Shown: piece by piece, positions 45,001 to 54,353 of the stretch
Layout of the letters: every line of letters starts with the position of its first letter
How positions within the stretch are numbered: position 1 is the stretch's first letter
NCBI GenBank assembly: GCA_023614405.1
Contig: CM042688.1
Coordinates: 382,899,331-382,963,330 of the forward strand
Direction: 5' to 3'
Length of the DNA: 64,000 bases
DNA from: Avena insularis
Taxonomy: Eukaryota; Streptophyta; Magnoliopsida; Poales; Poaceae
Program-made: the position numbers and the translations under genes
Notes under the pieces: model-generated
Told to the model about the DNA's origin: nothing
Seen by the model: the letters and a program-made list of their open reading frames with translations, nothing else
The model's database searches: none

Positions 45001-46187
45001 GACCACACATGGATCCACCAATGTCATTGCATGTGTGTTATTTTTATTAACAACAACTGGAGTCATTGCATGTGTGTTCTTTTCACATACCACATATGGA
45101 TCCACCAGTGTCATTGCATGTGTGTTGTCTTCAGAGACCACACATGGATCCACCAGTGTCATTGCATGTGTGTTCTTTTTACTATCAACAACCAGAGTCA
45201 TTTCCTGTGTGTTCTTTTCACATACCATATATGGATCCACCAGTGTCATTGAAATGTGTGTTCTCTTCAGAGACCACACATGGATCCACTAGTGTCATTG
45301 CATGTGTGTTCTTTTTATTAACAACAACTCGAGTCATTGCATGTGTGTTCTTTTCACATACCACATATGGATCCACTAGTGTCATTTCATGTGTGTTCTC
45401 TTCAGAGACCACACATGGATCCACCAGTGTCATTGCATGTGTGTTCTTTTTACTAACAACTAGAGTCATTGCATGTGTGTTCTTTTCACATACCACATAT
45501 GGATCCACCAGTGTCATTGAAATGTGTGTTCCCTTCAGAGACCAAACATAGATCCACCAGTGTCATTGCATGTGTGCTCTTTTTACTAACAACAAGAGTC
45601 ATTGCATGTGTGTTCTCTTCAGAGACCACACATCGATCCACCAGTGTCATTGCAAGTGTGTTCTTTTTACTAACAACAACCAGAGTCATTGCATGTGTGT
45701 TCTTTTCACATACCACATATGGATCCACCAGTGTCATTGAAATGTGTGTTCTCTTCAGAGACCACACATGGATCCACCAGTGTCATTGCATGTGTGTTAT
45801 TTTTGTTAACAACAACTAGAGTCATTGCATGTGTGTTCTTTTCACATACCACATATGGATCCACCAGTGTCATTGCATGTGTGTTCTTTTTACTAACAAC
45901 AACCAGGGTCATCGCATGTGTGTTCTTTTTGCAAACAACAGCTAGACTCATTGCATGTGTGTTCTCTTCAGAGACCACACATGGATCCACCAGTGTCATT
46001 GCATGTGTGCTCTTTTTACTAACAACAACTGGAGTCATTTCATGATTATTCTTTTCACATACCACATATGGATCCACCAGTGTCATTGAAATGTTTGTTC
46101 TCTTCAGAGACCACACATGGATCCACCAGAGTCATTGCATGTGTGTTCTTTTTACTAATAACAACCAGAGTCATTGCATGTGGTTCT
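45000..46187 (+). repeat. Right edge of the array, resembling the 32.1-33.1 kb segment
   Basis: This edge carries the TTGTTAACAACAACTAGAG monomer (45801, as at 32179), the GTTCCCTTCAGAGACC unit followed by ACATAGATCC (45530, as at 32663), and one TCATTTCATGA-type monomer (46037) otherwise typical of the left domain. The last recognisable monomer ends in CATTGCATGTGG at about 46182. After that the sequence becomes MULE coding sequence on the other strand. Confidence 0.7.
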
Positions 46188-47815
46188 TTCATTTAGTAAC
46201 ATAACCACCTTTGGAACTATTTTATGGCCTTCTTGCACAAATTCGTTGCCTTAAATCTATCTTCACCATTATGCACTGTCTTATTGCATCAAAATAACAA
46301 TTCCAAGTGTCTTCATGCCCGAAATCGTATCATTGAAACTCTCTCCCAAATTATTGCAAACAAAATCAACCTTACTTAACTCACCAAACTTGCTTCTAGC
46401 CCATAGCTTGGTGTGATGTTCTTCAAGGTATTTTTTCACCTTTGGCACTACATACATGTTCTGCTAGTAAGTAGCATGCGTGCTTGGGGTGTATGTGTAT
46501 GCTGATCGCCACAAGTCCTCTTCAAAGATCTTTGCTTTGAACTTCTTCGTGAAGTTAGTAGGGAGGTGCTGCATGCATTCCCTAAGCTCAACCCCAGGAA
46601 ACACAGCATCAACAGCATTCTCAAGACCCTCGCATGCACCAGTGTGTATCACCAAGCCTTCAGGGTGACCAATTACTTCCCGTAGTCTCTGCATGAACCA
46701 TGTCCAGCTTTCATTTGATTCACCCTCAAGAACAGCATAAGCTACTGGTAGAAGCCAATTATGTGCGTCCAAAGCACAAGCAGAAGCAACATGTCCCCTT
46801 AACTTCCCTATTAAATAAGTTGCGCCTATTGCCAAGTATGGCCTGCAGCCGTCTAGCAACCCCTTCCAGCATGCCTTCAGGCAGACAAAACATCTCCTGA
46901 AGCATATCTTATCTTCCTACTTATAACTGACCCCCCTCGAGACCTTTTCTCTTCCTTTCACAACCTCGTAATCAATGTCAACAACACTACCAGGTGATGT
47001 TTTCTATACCTGAGCTTTGAAACTATACAATATATTAAAACTGTCATTCCACTTGCCTTGAATAAAGTCTAGAGCCATCTCCTTCCCTTCAAAGACTCTG
47101 TGGTAAGGAATCAGAACGTTAAACTTTTTGCTAATGTTTGCTATGAGTTCAGCAGGTCCAATATTATGATCCTGCCTCACCCAGTCAAGTACAGTAGCAG
47201 CAATCCACTTGGTAGTCGTCGGTCTAATTTTATCACTTAAAGAAGTATTAGGGAAGTTGTGTTTCTTCGTGTTTACTTTCTTCTGCATTCGATAAGAATC
47301 CACATAATTCAGAGCTAGTTATCAGCAGAATAAATATGAGAAAGACTGAAACTAAATGTAGCTATTGCAACCTGAAATGGTTGTCCACCCCGCATTGGAG
47401 ATGCATGTAATCTCCATTTACACACATTACTTTCCCTACAGTGCACCCTAAATCTCTTTTGGTCGCTCTTTTCAATGATAAATTCGAACCCAACTCTGAT
47501 TGCATAGGTTGCAACTGCATATCTGTAGTCCTCCACATTATCAAAGATAGTCCCCTCATCAATTTTAGGATTGTCCCTATCAAAGTGTATCACTGGCCTG
47601 TCCTCGTCTTTGTCGTTTTATCGACATCCCATTTCCACATCTTCACATTCTTCTTCCTCATTAGTCCCATAGTCAAGCTCAAAGTTCGAATCAACCAAAT
47701 ATTCCCTACTCTCCATCCTATCAGGCTCAGTAGCCACGTCTGGATATGCTTTCTCATCATCATCATCTGCACCGCCACACATTTCAGTGCCTTCATGCTC
47801 GCTTGACAAAGCACC
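46188..47815 (-). pseudogene. MULE (MuDR-type) transposase pseudogene, C-terminus replaced by satellite
   Basis: Read on the minus strand this is a plant MuDR/MULE transposase. An acidic N-terminus (GGADDDDEK, EEEECEDVEMG) is followed by a MuDR DNA-binding domain (DNPKIDEGTIF... RFRVHCRESNVCKWRLHAS), a linker segment (KKVNTKKHNFPNTSLSDKIR) and the transposase core (DGCRPYLAI... SWTWFMQRLREVIGHPEGLVIHT... FPGVELRECMQHL). A likely GT-AG intron lies at 47283-47371. It is dead: in-frame stops at 47618-47620 (TAA) and 47004-47006 (TAG), another stop before the core, and frameshifts after about 46465. Both aspartates expected in the core read as glycine (codons 46824-46826 and 46638-46640). A downstream NNLGESFND block is still readable. 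The SWIM zinc-finger end is absent because the satellite begins where it should be. Confidence 0.85.
47283..47371 (-). other. Probable intron of the MULE pseudogene
   Basis: The coding match stops at ...GGQPFQ and resumes at KKVNTKK. The 89 bp between begin with GT and end with TGCAG on the minus strand. Confidence 0.6.
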
Positions 47816-48753
47816 ATGCTCAAGGACAAGCTATACAGACGTCCTGCGGTTACCAACACATATCCTTGCCATCACCACGGGACTAGAAACGCTAATTGGG
47901 GTATGCAGAAAAGGAATCACAGTTCTTACCCTTCAATGTGGACGCACGACACCTTCTCCGGGCTGCATACCTCCAAAGCTCTGCACCCCGCTTCCTCTTC
48001 CCTAGTTTCGTTGTCCTCTGTGCTATCCAGACTTGAAGGAGATTCCCTGCTCTCCAACCATGCAAGACCCATCTTCGTGTTCTCAAGACTCGCAGGATCC
48101 ATCTCCGAGTGGGATCCGGATCACCAGCATCGTTGGGCCCCTAACCCAATGGCCGACTCTTGGTTTTCGTTTCTAGACGCTTTGGGCGTGGGCGGTGGCA
48201 GGGAGGCAGGGAGGGAGGGATGGCGAGGATGGCGAGGAGGCTAGGGCGGGAGGACGACGACCCAAGGGGACGATGAGAGCGGTGCAGGACTGACCGGAGT
48301 TGCAACGATAGCAGCAGAGGAGCGGAGCTGGTTGCGACAAAGCATGGAAAATTGCACAATAATGTGTTGGTGGGCGGCACCAGCCCTCGAACCTAGGACA
48401 CGCACCGTCGAAGGTGGAGGAGGTGGGCCCGCCAGTCAGAAAACATGCCACCTGTCAGCGCACTATGCACGGTAGCACTTCACGAAATTTTTTAGTTGGT
48501 CCCACATGTCAGTCTGTTTGATCAAAACTTGCATGCAGTGCATGGCTGGTTCATGCACTAGTTCCGAAAAAAGCCTGTTGATCCAAGCTTGAAGTGGCAG
48601 TTCTGCTTCTTCTCCCTCGTCTCCTCGTCTCCTCGTAGTGGCAGTTCTGCTTCGTCTCCCTCGTCTATTCTCCTCTTCTTCTCCTTGCAGTGGTAGTTCT
48701 TCTTTCTTCCTTGATCAAAACATTCCCGCACGTAATCCATGGCCAGTAGCTAG
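47816..48753. other. Intergenic stretch, no gene recognised
   Basis: Several short overlapping open frames are present, but none resembles a known protein. The left part may hold the MULE leader. A GGGAGG-rich patch lies near 48200-48245. A polypyrimidine stretch at about 48596-48712 contains two imperfect copies of an AGTGGCAGTTCTGCTTC unit, just upstream of the F-box pseudogene. Confidence 0.5.
48336..48450 (+). repeat. ~115-bp segment also present twice in the downstream duplication
   Basis: The sequence around TGCACAATAATGTGTTGG and GGCGGCACCAGCCCTCGAAC recurs near 50316-50430 and 53140-53255. The two downstream copies belong to the 2.83-kb tandem duplication. This upstream copy is separate and lies before the F-box pseudogene, so the segment is a dispersed repeat or an older duplication. 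Confidence 0.8.
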
Positions 48754-49959
48754 ATGAAGAGGAACTAGTCCGATCTCCTGGCCGACCCACTTCGCAAGAT
48801 TGCCGACTACTTGCTGGAGAAAGAGGAGTACCTCAACACCTATGCTGCTTGTCAAGAAGTCTGCACCGATTGGTGCCGCACTTTAAAGGTGCCCGAATTC
48901 CATCTCAATAACTGGATCATGATAGATCACACACTTCCAGACATTGGCGACTTCACCTTCCTCAACCTCGCCACTGGTCGTTGCTTCAGGACAAATCTAA
49001 TGGATGTCAATCGCAGGTGCACATTCACATCCGATATTTATTGGTATTTTCCATTCTAAACATCTTAGTACTAACTGATGCCCTCTTCTTCCAAAAGATT
49101 CTACTTCATCGGTGTTTCTCGTAGTGTCATGGTGCTTGCTCAGAGGGTGGAGCCATACCAGATTCGGTTTCTAAACACAATCACTCATAAGTCTAACACT
49201 GAGTTTCAAGCACACATACCATCTGATCTTCTGCAATCTGTCATCGTGACGAAGTCCCTAACGATGGTGTTCGTTTGCACTGATTATCCAGATCATATTG
49301 CATGGGCCGATGAGAGCACCCCAACGGGGCAAATCAATGAATCATTTGGAGAAGGATTGTATTCGCCACCTCCTGCTACACTTGTGGACTGCATGACGAC
49401 ATTCCGAGGGGAAGTATATGCATTACTTGAGAATGGAGACATCTTGTCGACCACTATCCAGTTAGAGCAGCGCACGAGCACTATCACGATGCCCAAAATA
49501 ATTTCAGCCCCAGTCTTTTAACAGGTACGCAGAACTTACAAATTTTACCTTATGGAGTCAGATGGTGATCTGCTTCTTGTGTTGAACGGGGATTTCGCCA
49601 AAGGGCAACCGGTGTTGTACCGGGTGGACACGGAGAACCGCTCTCTCGAGGACATCGGTGACATTGGAAGTCGTGCCCTCTTTGTTGATTACAATCGGTT
49701 TATCTCCATTGACACCAGGTTACACCCCATAGTCAAACCCGGTTGCATATGCTACAGGAATTATATCATACTGTACGGTAATTAGGTTCAAGCCTGGGAA
49801 GAGGAACCAACAATGACGTACGGCTTAAGTCTGGAACATACACCGAGGCCTTACCCTCTGGACGAGATACTGGCAGCACATTGCAGACGGAGAGAGTTCT
49901 CTGAATATGTGTTGCAGCACGCGGGAGCCGCCGGCGACGAAATATATAGGGGAGAATGA
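48754..49959 (+). pseudogene. F-box / DUF295 (KIB1-4 beta-propeller) protein pseudogene, copy 1
   Basis: The translation gives an F-box start (MKRN, stop, SDLLADPLRKIADYLL) followed by the DUF295 pattern of grass F-box proteins: CQEVCTDWCRTLK, FTFLNLATGRCFRTNL, GEVYALLENGDI, KFYLMESDGDLLLVLNG, VLYRVDTENRSLEDI, GSRALFVDYNRFISID and a conserved tail. A GT-AG intron fits at 49017-49097 and joins DVNRR to FYFIG in frame. The ATG at 48754 is the only start in frame with the F-box. Three stops break an otherwise single frame: TAG at codon 5 where a tryptophan is usual, TAA at 49519-49521 (GAA in copy 2) and TAG at 49783-49785 (GAG in copy 2). The natural stop would be 49957-49959. Intact relatives are presumed substrate adaptors of SCF ubiquitin ligases. 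Confidence 0.85.
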
Positions 49960-50131
49960 ATCATATATTCATCCTAGGTTATTTGCTAGCATTTTCAGGT
50001 CTATTTTTCGAAGTATTAATTTGTACTGTATTTATATTATTTCGATCAGCAGTATGCGTATTACCTTTCAGACAAAATAGTAATGTATTTAATTTTAGTA
50101 CTTTTAGAATTCAAAGTATTTATTTTTAGTA

Positions 50132-50254
50132 CTCCCTCCGACCCATATTAGTTGACTCAATTTTTTCTAGATTCGGATGTATCTAGCACTAAAACATGTC
50201 TAGACACATCCAAATCTAGACAAATCCAAGTCAACTAATATGGGTCGGAGGGAG
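50132..50254 (+). mobile_element. Stowaway-like MITE, 123 bp (copy 1)
   Basis: The ends are CTCCCTCCGACCCATATTAG and its inverse. Almost the whole element folds on itself: the two halves stay complementary through the GTTGACT and CTAGATTCGGATGT stretches. TA lies before the left end. The right flank reads TT here but TA in the second copy, so the original target duplication was TA, as expected for Tc1/mariner-type MITEs. Confidence 0.85.
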
Positions 50255-50859
50255 TTGCTTCTTTCAGAATTCTCTTTGTTCGACATGGGCATCAGCTCAG
50301 CACCAGAATTTAGGTTCCACATGGAAAATTGCACAATAATGTGTTGGTGGGCGGCACCAGCCCTCGTACCTAGGATGCGCACTGTTGAAGATGGAGGTGG
50401 CGGGCCCGCTCGTCAGAAAACATGCCACCTCGGCATCCCCTATTTCTGATGCCCTTTAAAAAAAGAAAACACGCCACGTCATCATCCCCTGTTTCTGATG
50501 GTGTTGTTACAATTGACGGTACATGGTGGCATATAAATAATATCGTATAAACATAAGGGCACAGTCATCAACATTTCTAAAATGAAACACGGTCTCCTAC
50601 CTGTCCAGGTACATTTCCTGATGAGGTGGATAGCCTCGACCGATCTTTTTAATACGTTCACACTCTTATGCTGAGAAGGGAAAAAAAGATTGCGCGGTTA
50701 ATGCAATGAGTGTCTAATTATTACCCTCTAAGGAAATGGGAGATGGTTATTTTCATGCGTGCCCGTAGTCCAAACCTACTGTCAGTCTTTCACTCTCCTT
50801 CTCCGACAAACCACGGTTCACCTTGCGCAGGTCCTCTGAGCCGCACTAACTAGGGTAAA

Positions 50860-51523
50860 ATGGCCCCGCCTAAGCAGCCACCGCCGTCGCAATAGCCGCC
50901 GAAACTAGGGTATTTAGCCCCTCTAAGGCAGGCCATGAAGCTCTACTTCAAGGCCGGTCTCCCATTGCCCTGCCAGGCGGATGACTTCCCCGAATGTGCC
51001 GAATCGGCCGTGGCGGCGACCACAGCGTCGTCGGCGCCAGATGCGGCAAGCAGGGCCAAGAGAGCAATGTGGAGAAATCGCGCGGCGGCATTATGGCATG
51101 CTCTAGGCAGTGGGAACAAGGTACGTATCAAATCGTTCACTAGAGCATGCCGCTGAGGGTACACACCCTCGAACAGGGTAGCGCCAAGGTCTAGGAACTC
51201 TTGCGTCCATGCTTCGGCACAGACTATCTTACCGAAGTGGGGTAGGCTCGGAGCACGCCGTATATGTCAAAGACGCTCCATCCTACGCACCATTTGGAGG
51301 TCATACCGTGGCGGCGACCAAGCATCTACACTCAGCATGCTGGATTGTTCGACAGCCAGAGCCGACGGCGGACATTAGCTCAGCCCCGCAATTCAGGTTC
51401 GAGTTCACATGGACCTATGATCCCAAGAAAGAGATGCCGAATTTCAGTTTCGAAGAAATCATTGCGGCGGCACGGATGGTCCAACTGAACCGGGACTGGC
51501 GCACGCGAATCGCTCGTGCATGA
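50860..51523 (+). pseudogene. Unidentified degenerate reading frame (copy 1)
   Basis: I do not recognise this protein. A start at 50860 gives MAPPKQPPPPS and then hits TAG at codon 12. The same frame continues through MKLYFKAGLPLPCQADDFPE, an alanine-rich stretch and SGNKVRIKSFTRAC to a TGA. A shifted frame then reads VAATKHLHSACWIVRQPEP, SSAPQFRFEFTWTYDPKKEM and FEEIIAAARMVQLNRDW to a stop at 51521-51523. The early TAG is shared with copy 2, so the frame was already broken before the duplication, or this is not the true start. GC-rich coding-like composition followed by AT-rich DNA suggests a former gene with its 3' end. Confidence 0.5.
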
Positions 51524-52092
51524 ACGATGCAGATTTCTTTTAGTTTGGCGAGAAGGCAATAGATCAGTTTGGGTTAAATGATCAAAGAACTTATGTCCTC
51601 TCAAGGCAATTGGCCAGCCAACTTTTCTAGTACAGATCTGTAGTTTCTTCAGTGTAGAATAGTTAAGTTCAGACTGAATAATGGCTTTTGTAGATGAAAT
51701 GTTGACGAATCGTTATATAAACTAGTAGAAAGTTTAGCCCACTTTTGTGCAGGTATAAGACCCTTTTGTATGGAAGTACTACTGTTGTAAGCAAATACTA
51801 TCAAGTATCTATTTCCTTCAATTACTAGTCGTGGTTAAATCCAGTTAACTGGCATTTTTTTATCCCAGACTACATATTTTGCATCTGCTGTCTGTGTTGT
51901 AAACCATTTTTCCTTTGTCTTGTGTTCCCTGCAAAATGGTTCTGCAGTTCAACGTGTTACAAATGTAGCTACCTTGTACTTGAAGAGGAGATGGACTACA
52001 TTTTCCTGGCATCCACATAATTGACATTGCTTATTGCCAGACCACCCTCTTTTCATGAGGTTGTTTTTAGTTATTCACAGAAATTATAAAGC
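51524..52092. other. AT-rich stretch without a gene
   Basis: No open frame of note. It looks like the 3' untranslated or downstream part of the degenerate frame before it and is repeated at about 54354-54922. Confidence 0.5.
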
Positions 52093-52783
52093 ATGATGTT
52101 CGTTTGCACTGATTATCCAGATCATATTGCATGGGCCGATGAGAGCACCCCAACGGGGCAAATCAATGAATCATTTGGAGAAGGATTGTATTTGCCACCT
52201 CCTGCTACGCTCGACTCGCATGGCGACATTACGGGAAGTATATGCATTACTTGAGAATGGAGACATCACGTCGACCAACATCCGATTAGAGCAGCGTCGA
52301 AACAACATCACGATGGCCAAAATAATTTCAGCCCCAGTCTTTGAACAGGTACGCGGAACTTACAAATTTTACCTTGTGGAGTCAGATGGTGATCTGCTTC
52401 TTGTGTTGAACGGGGATTTCGCCAAAGGGCAACCGGTGTTGTACCGGGTGGACACGGAGAACCGCTCTCTCGAGGCCGTCGATGACATTGGAAGTCGTGC
52501 CCTCTTTGTTGATTACAATCGGTCTATCTCCATTGACACCAGGTTACACCCCACAGTCCAACCCGGTTGCATATATTACAGGAATTATATCAGACTGTAC
52601 GATCATGAGGTTCAAGCCTAGGAAGAGGAACCAACAATGACGTATGGCTTAAGTTTGGAACATACACCGAGGCCTTACCCTCTGGACGACATACTGGCAG
52701 CACATTGCAGATGGAGAGAGTTCTCTGAATATGTGTTGCAGCACGCGGGAGCCGATGACAACGAAATATATAGGGGAGAATGA
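52093..52783 (+). pseudogene. 5'-truncated F-box / DUF295 pseudogene, copy 2
   Basis: This copy begins at the duplication breakpoint, so it has no F-box and no first exon. It carries the DUF295 C-terminal half: YALLENGDI, KFYLVESDGDLLLVLNG, VLYRVDTENRSLEAV, GSRALFVDYNRSISID, RPYPLDDILAAHCRW. A small deletion near 52205-52230 shifts the frame relative to copy 1. It keeps GAA and GAG where copy 1 has stops, but has its own TAG at about 52619-52621, where copy 1 has TGG. No promoter is expected because the upstream DNA is the end of unit 1. Confidence 0.85.
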
Positions 52784-52955
52784 ATCCTATATTCATCCTA
52801 GGTTATTTGCTAGCATTTTCAGGTCTATTTTTTGAAGTAGAAATTTGTACTGTATTTATATTATTTCGATCAGCAGTATGCGTATTACCTTTCAGACAAA
52901 ATTGTAATATATTTAATATTAGTACTTTCAGAATTCAAAGTATTTATTTTTAGTA

Positions 52956-53078
52956 CTCCCTCCGATCCATATTAGTTGACTCAAATTTTTCTAGATTCGG
53001 ATGTATCTAGCACTAAAACATGTCTAGATACATCCGAATCTAGACAAATCCAAGTCAACTAATATGGGTCGGAGGGAG
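52956..53078 (+). mobile_element. Stowaway-like MITE, 123 bp (copy 2)
   Basis: Same element at the same relative place in duplication unit 2, with intact TA on both sides. It was copied by the segmental duplication, not by a second insertion. Confidence 0.85.
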
Positions 53079-53683
53079 TAGCTTCTTTTAGAATTCTCTT
53101 TGTTCTACATGGGCATCAGCTCAGCGCCGGAATTCAGGTTACACTTGGAAAATTACACAATAATGTGCTGGTGGGCGGCACCAGCCCTTGAACCTGGGAT
53201 GCGCGCCGTCGAAGGTGGAGGTGGCGGGCCTGCCAGTCAGAAAACATGCCACGTCAGCATCCCCTATTTCTGATGCCCTTTAAAAAAATAAAACACGCCA
53301 TATCATCATCCCCTGTTTCTGATGGTGTTGCTACAATCGACGGTACATGGTGGCATATAAATAATATCGTATAAACATAAGGGAACAGTCATCAACATTT
53401 CTAAAATGAAACCCGGTCTCCTACCTGTCCAGGTACATTTCCTAATGAGGTAGATAGCCACGACCGATATTTTTAATACGTTCACACTCTTATGCTGAGA
53501 AGGGAAATAAAGATTGAGCGGTTAAGGCAACGAGTGTCTAATTATTACCCTCTAAGGAAATGGGAGATGGTTATTTTCACGCGTGCCCGTAGTCCAAACC
53601 TACTGTCAGTATTTCACTCCCCTTCTTTGACAAACCACAGTTCACCTTGCGCAGCTCCTCCGTGCCGCACCAACTAGGGTAAA

Positions 53684-54353
53684 ATGGCCCCGCCTAAGCA
53701 GCCACCACCACCGCCACGATAGCCGCCGAAAATGGGGTATTTAGCCCCTCTAAGGCAGGCCATGAAGCTTTACTTCAAGGCCAGTCTCCCATTTTGCCCT
53801 ACCAGGCGGATGACTTCCCCGAATGTGCCGAATCGGCCGCGGCGGCGATGGCAGCGTTGTCGGTGCCAGATGCGGCAAGCAGGGCCAAGAGAGCAATGTG
53901 GAGAAATCACGCGGCGACATTACGACATGCTCTAGGTAGTGGGAACAAGATACATATCAAATCGTTCACGAGAGCATGCCGCCGAGGGTACACACCCTCG
54001 AACAGGGCAGCGCCAAGGTCTAGGAACTCTCGCGTCCATGCTTCGGCATGGACTACCTTACCGCAGTGGGGTAGGCTGGGAGCACGCTGTCTGCGGCAAA
54101 GACGCTCCATCCTACGCACCATCGGAGGCCGTACCGTGGCAGCGATCAAGCGTCTACACACAACATGCTGGATTGTTCGACAGCCGGAGCCGGCGGCGGA
54201 CATCACCTCAGCCCCACAATTCAGGTTCGAGTTTACACGGACCTACGATCCCAAGAAGGAGATGCCGAATTTCATTTTGTAAGAAATCGTTGTGGTGGCG
54301 CGGATGGTCCAACTAAACCTCGGGACTGGCGCAAGCAAATCGCTTGTGCATGA
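53684..54353 (+). pseudogene. Unidentified degenerate reading frame (copy 2)
   Basis: Homologue of 50860-51523 in duplication unit 2. It shares the early TAG and has an extra TT near 53793 (CCATTTTGCCC against CCATTGCCC) that shifts the frame. It keeps a longer open stretch from 53794 to 54282 because it lacks the TGA after FTRAC seen in copy 1. The two copies switch frames at different places, so neither encodes the ancestral protein intact. Confidence 0.5.

Larger units (their letters stand above)
1600..46187 (+). repeat. 44.6-kb satellite array of 48/39/49-bp monomers
   Basis: The whole stretch is head-to-tail copies of one monomer family with no unique spacers and no inverted units that I could see. 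Type B (48 bp) runs from TGTGTTCTCTTCAGAGACC through ATGGATCCACCAG to GTCATTGCATG. Type C (39 bp) runs from TGTGTTCTTTTTACTAAC through AACAACTGGA to GTCATTGCATG; it aligns to B with about 9 bp missing around the ATCCACCAGT part. Type A (49 bp) carries TTTTCACATACCACATATGG and ends GTCATTGAAATG, one base longer. Almost every A and B unit carries a BamHI site (GGATCC), and A units carry an NdeI site (CATATG). The left edge is cut by an LTR and the right edge runs into a MULE pseudogene. I do not recognise it as a named satellite. Confidence 0.97.
49264..52092 (+). repeat. Tandem duplication, unit 1 (2.83 kb)
   Basis: This unit and the next (52093-54922) align along their full length with small indels. 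Both contain the DUF295 tail, a MITE, the dispersed ~115-bp segment, an unidentified degenerate reading frame and about 560 bp of AT-rich 3' sequence. The unit starts within the DUF295 coding region at ATGGTGTT, and the same octamer follows the end of unit 2 at 54923-54930. Confidence 0.95.

Noticed and set aside
1656..46045. Dozens of open frames of 60-320 codons across the array
   Set aside because: They are periodic translations of the 48/39-bp monomers, overlap in several frames on both strands, and switch frame at each 49-bp unit. Nothing suggests a gene.
1600..46187. CRISPR-like repeat array
   Set aside because: Units are contiguous with no unique spacers, no cas genes occur, and the surroundings are plant nuclear DNA.
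1600..46187. Telomeric or ribosomal repeat
   Set aside because: No TTTAGGG-type units and no rRNA-like sequence are present.
46188..48000. Terminal inverted repeats of the MULE
   Set aside because: One end is lost to the satellite and I saw no convincing long inverted repeat on the other side.
50289..51410. Similarity between ISSAPEFRF (about 50289) and ISSAPQFRF (about 51374)
   Set aside because: The match is only about 27 bp with several differences, and without more copies it could be chance.
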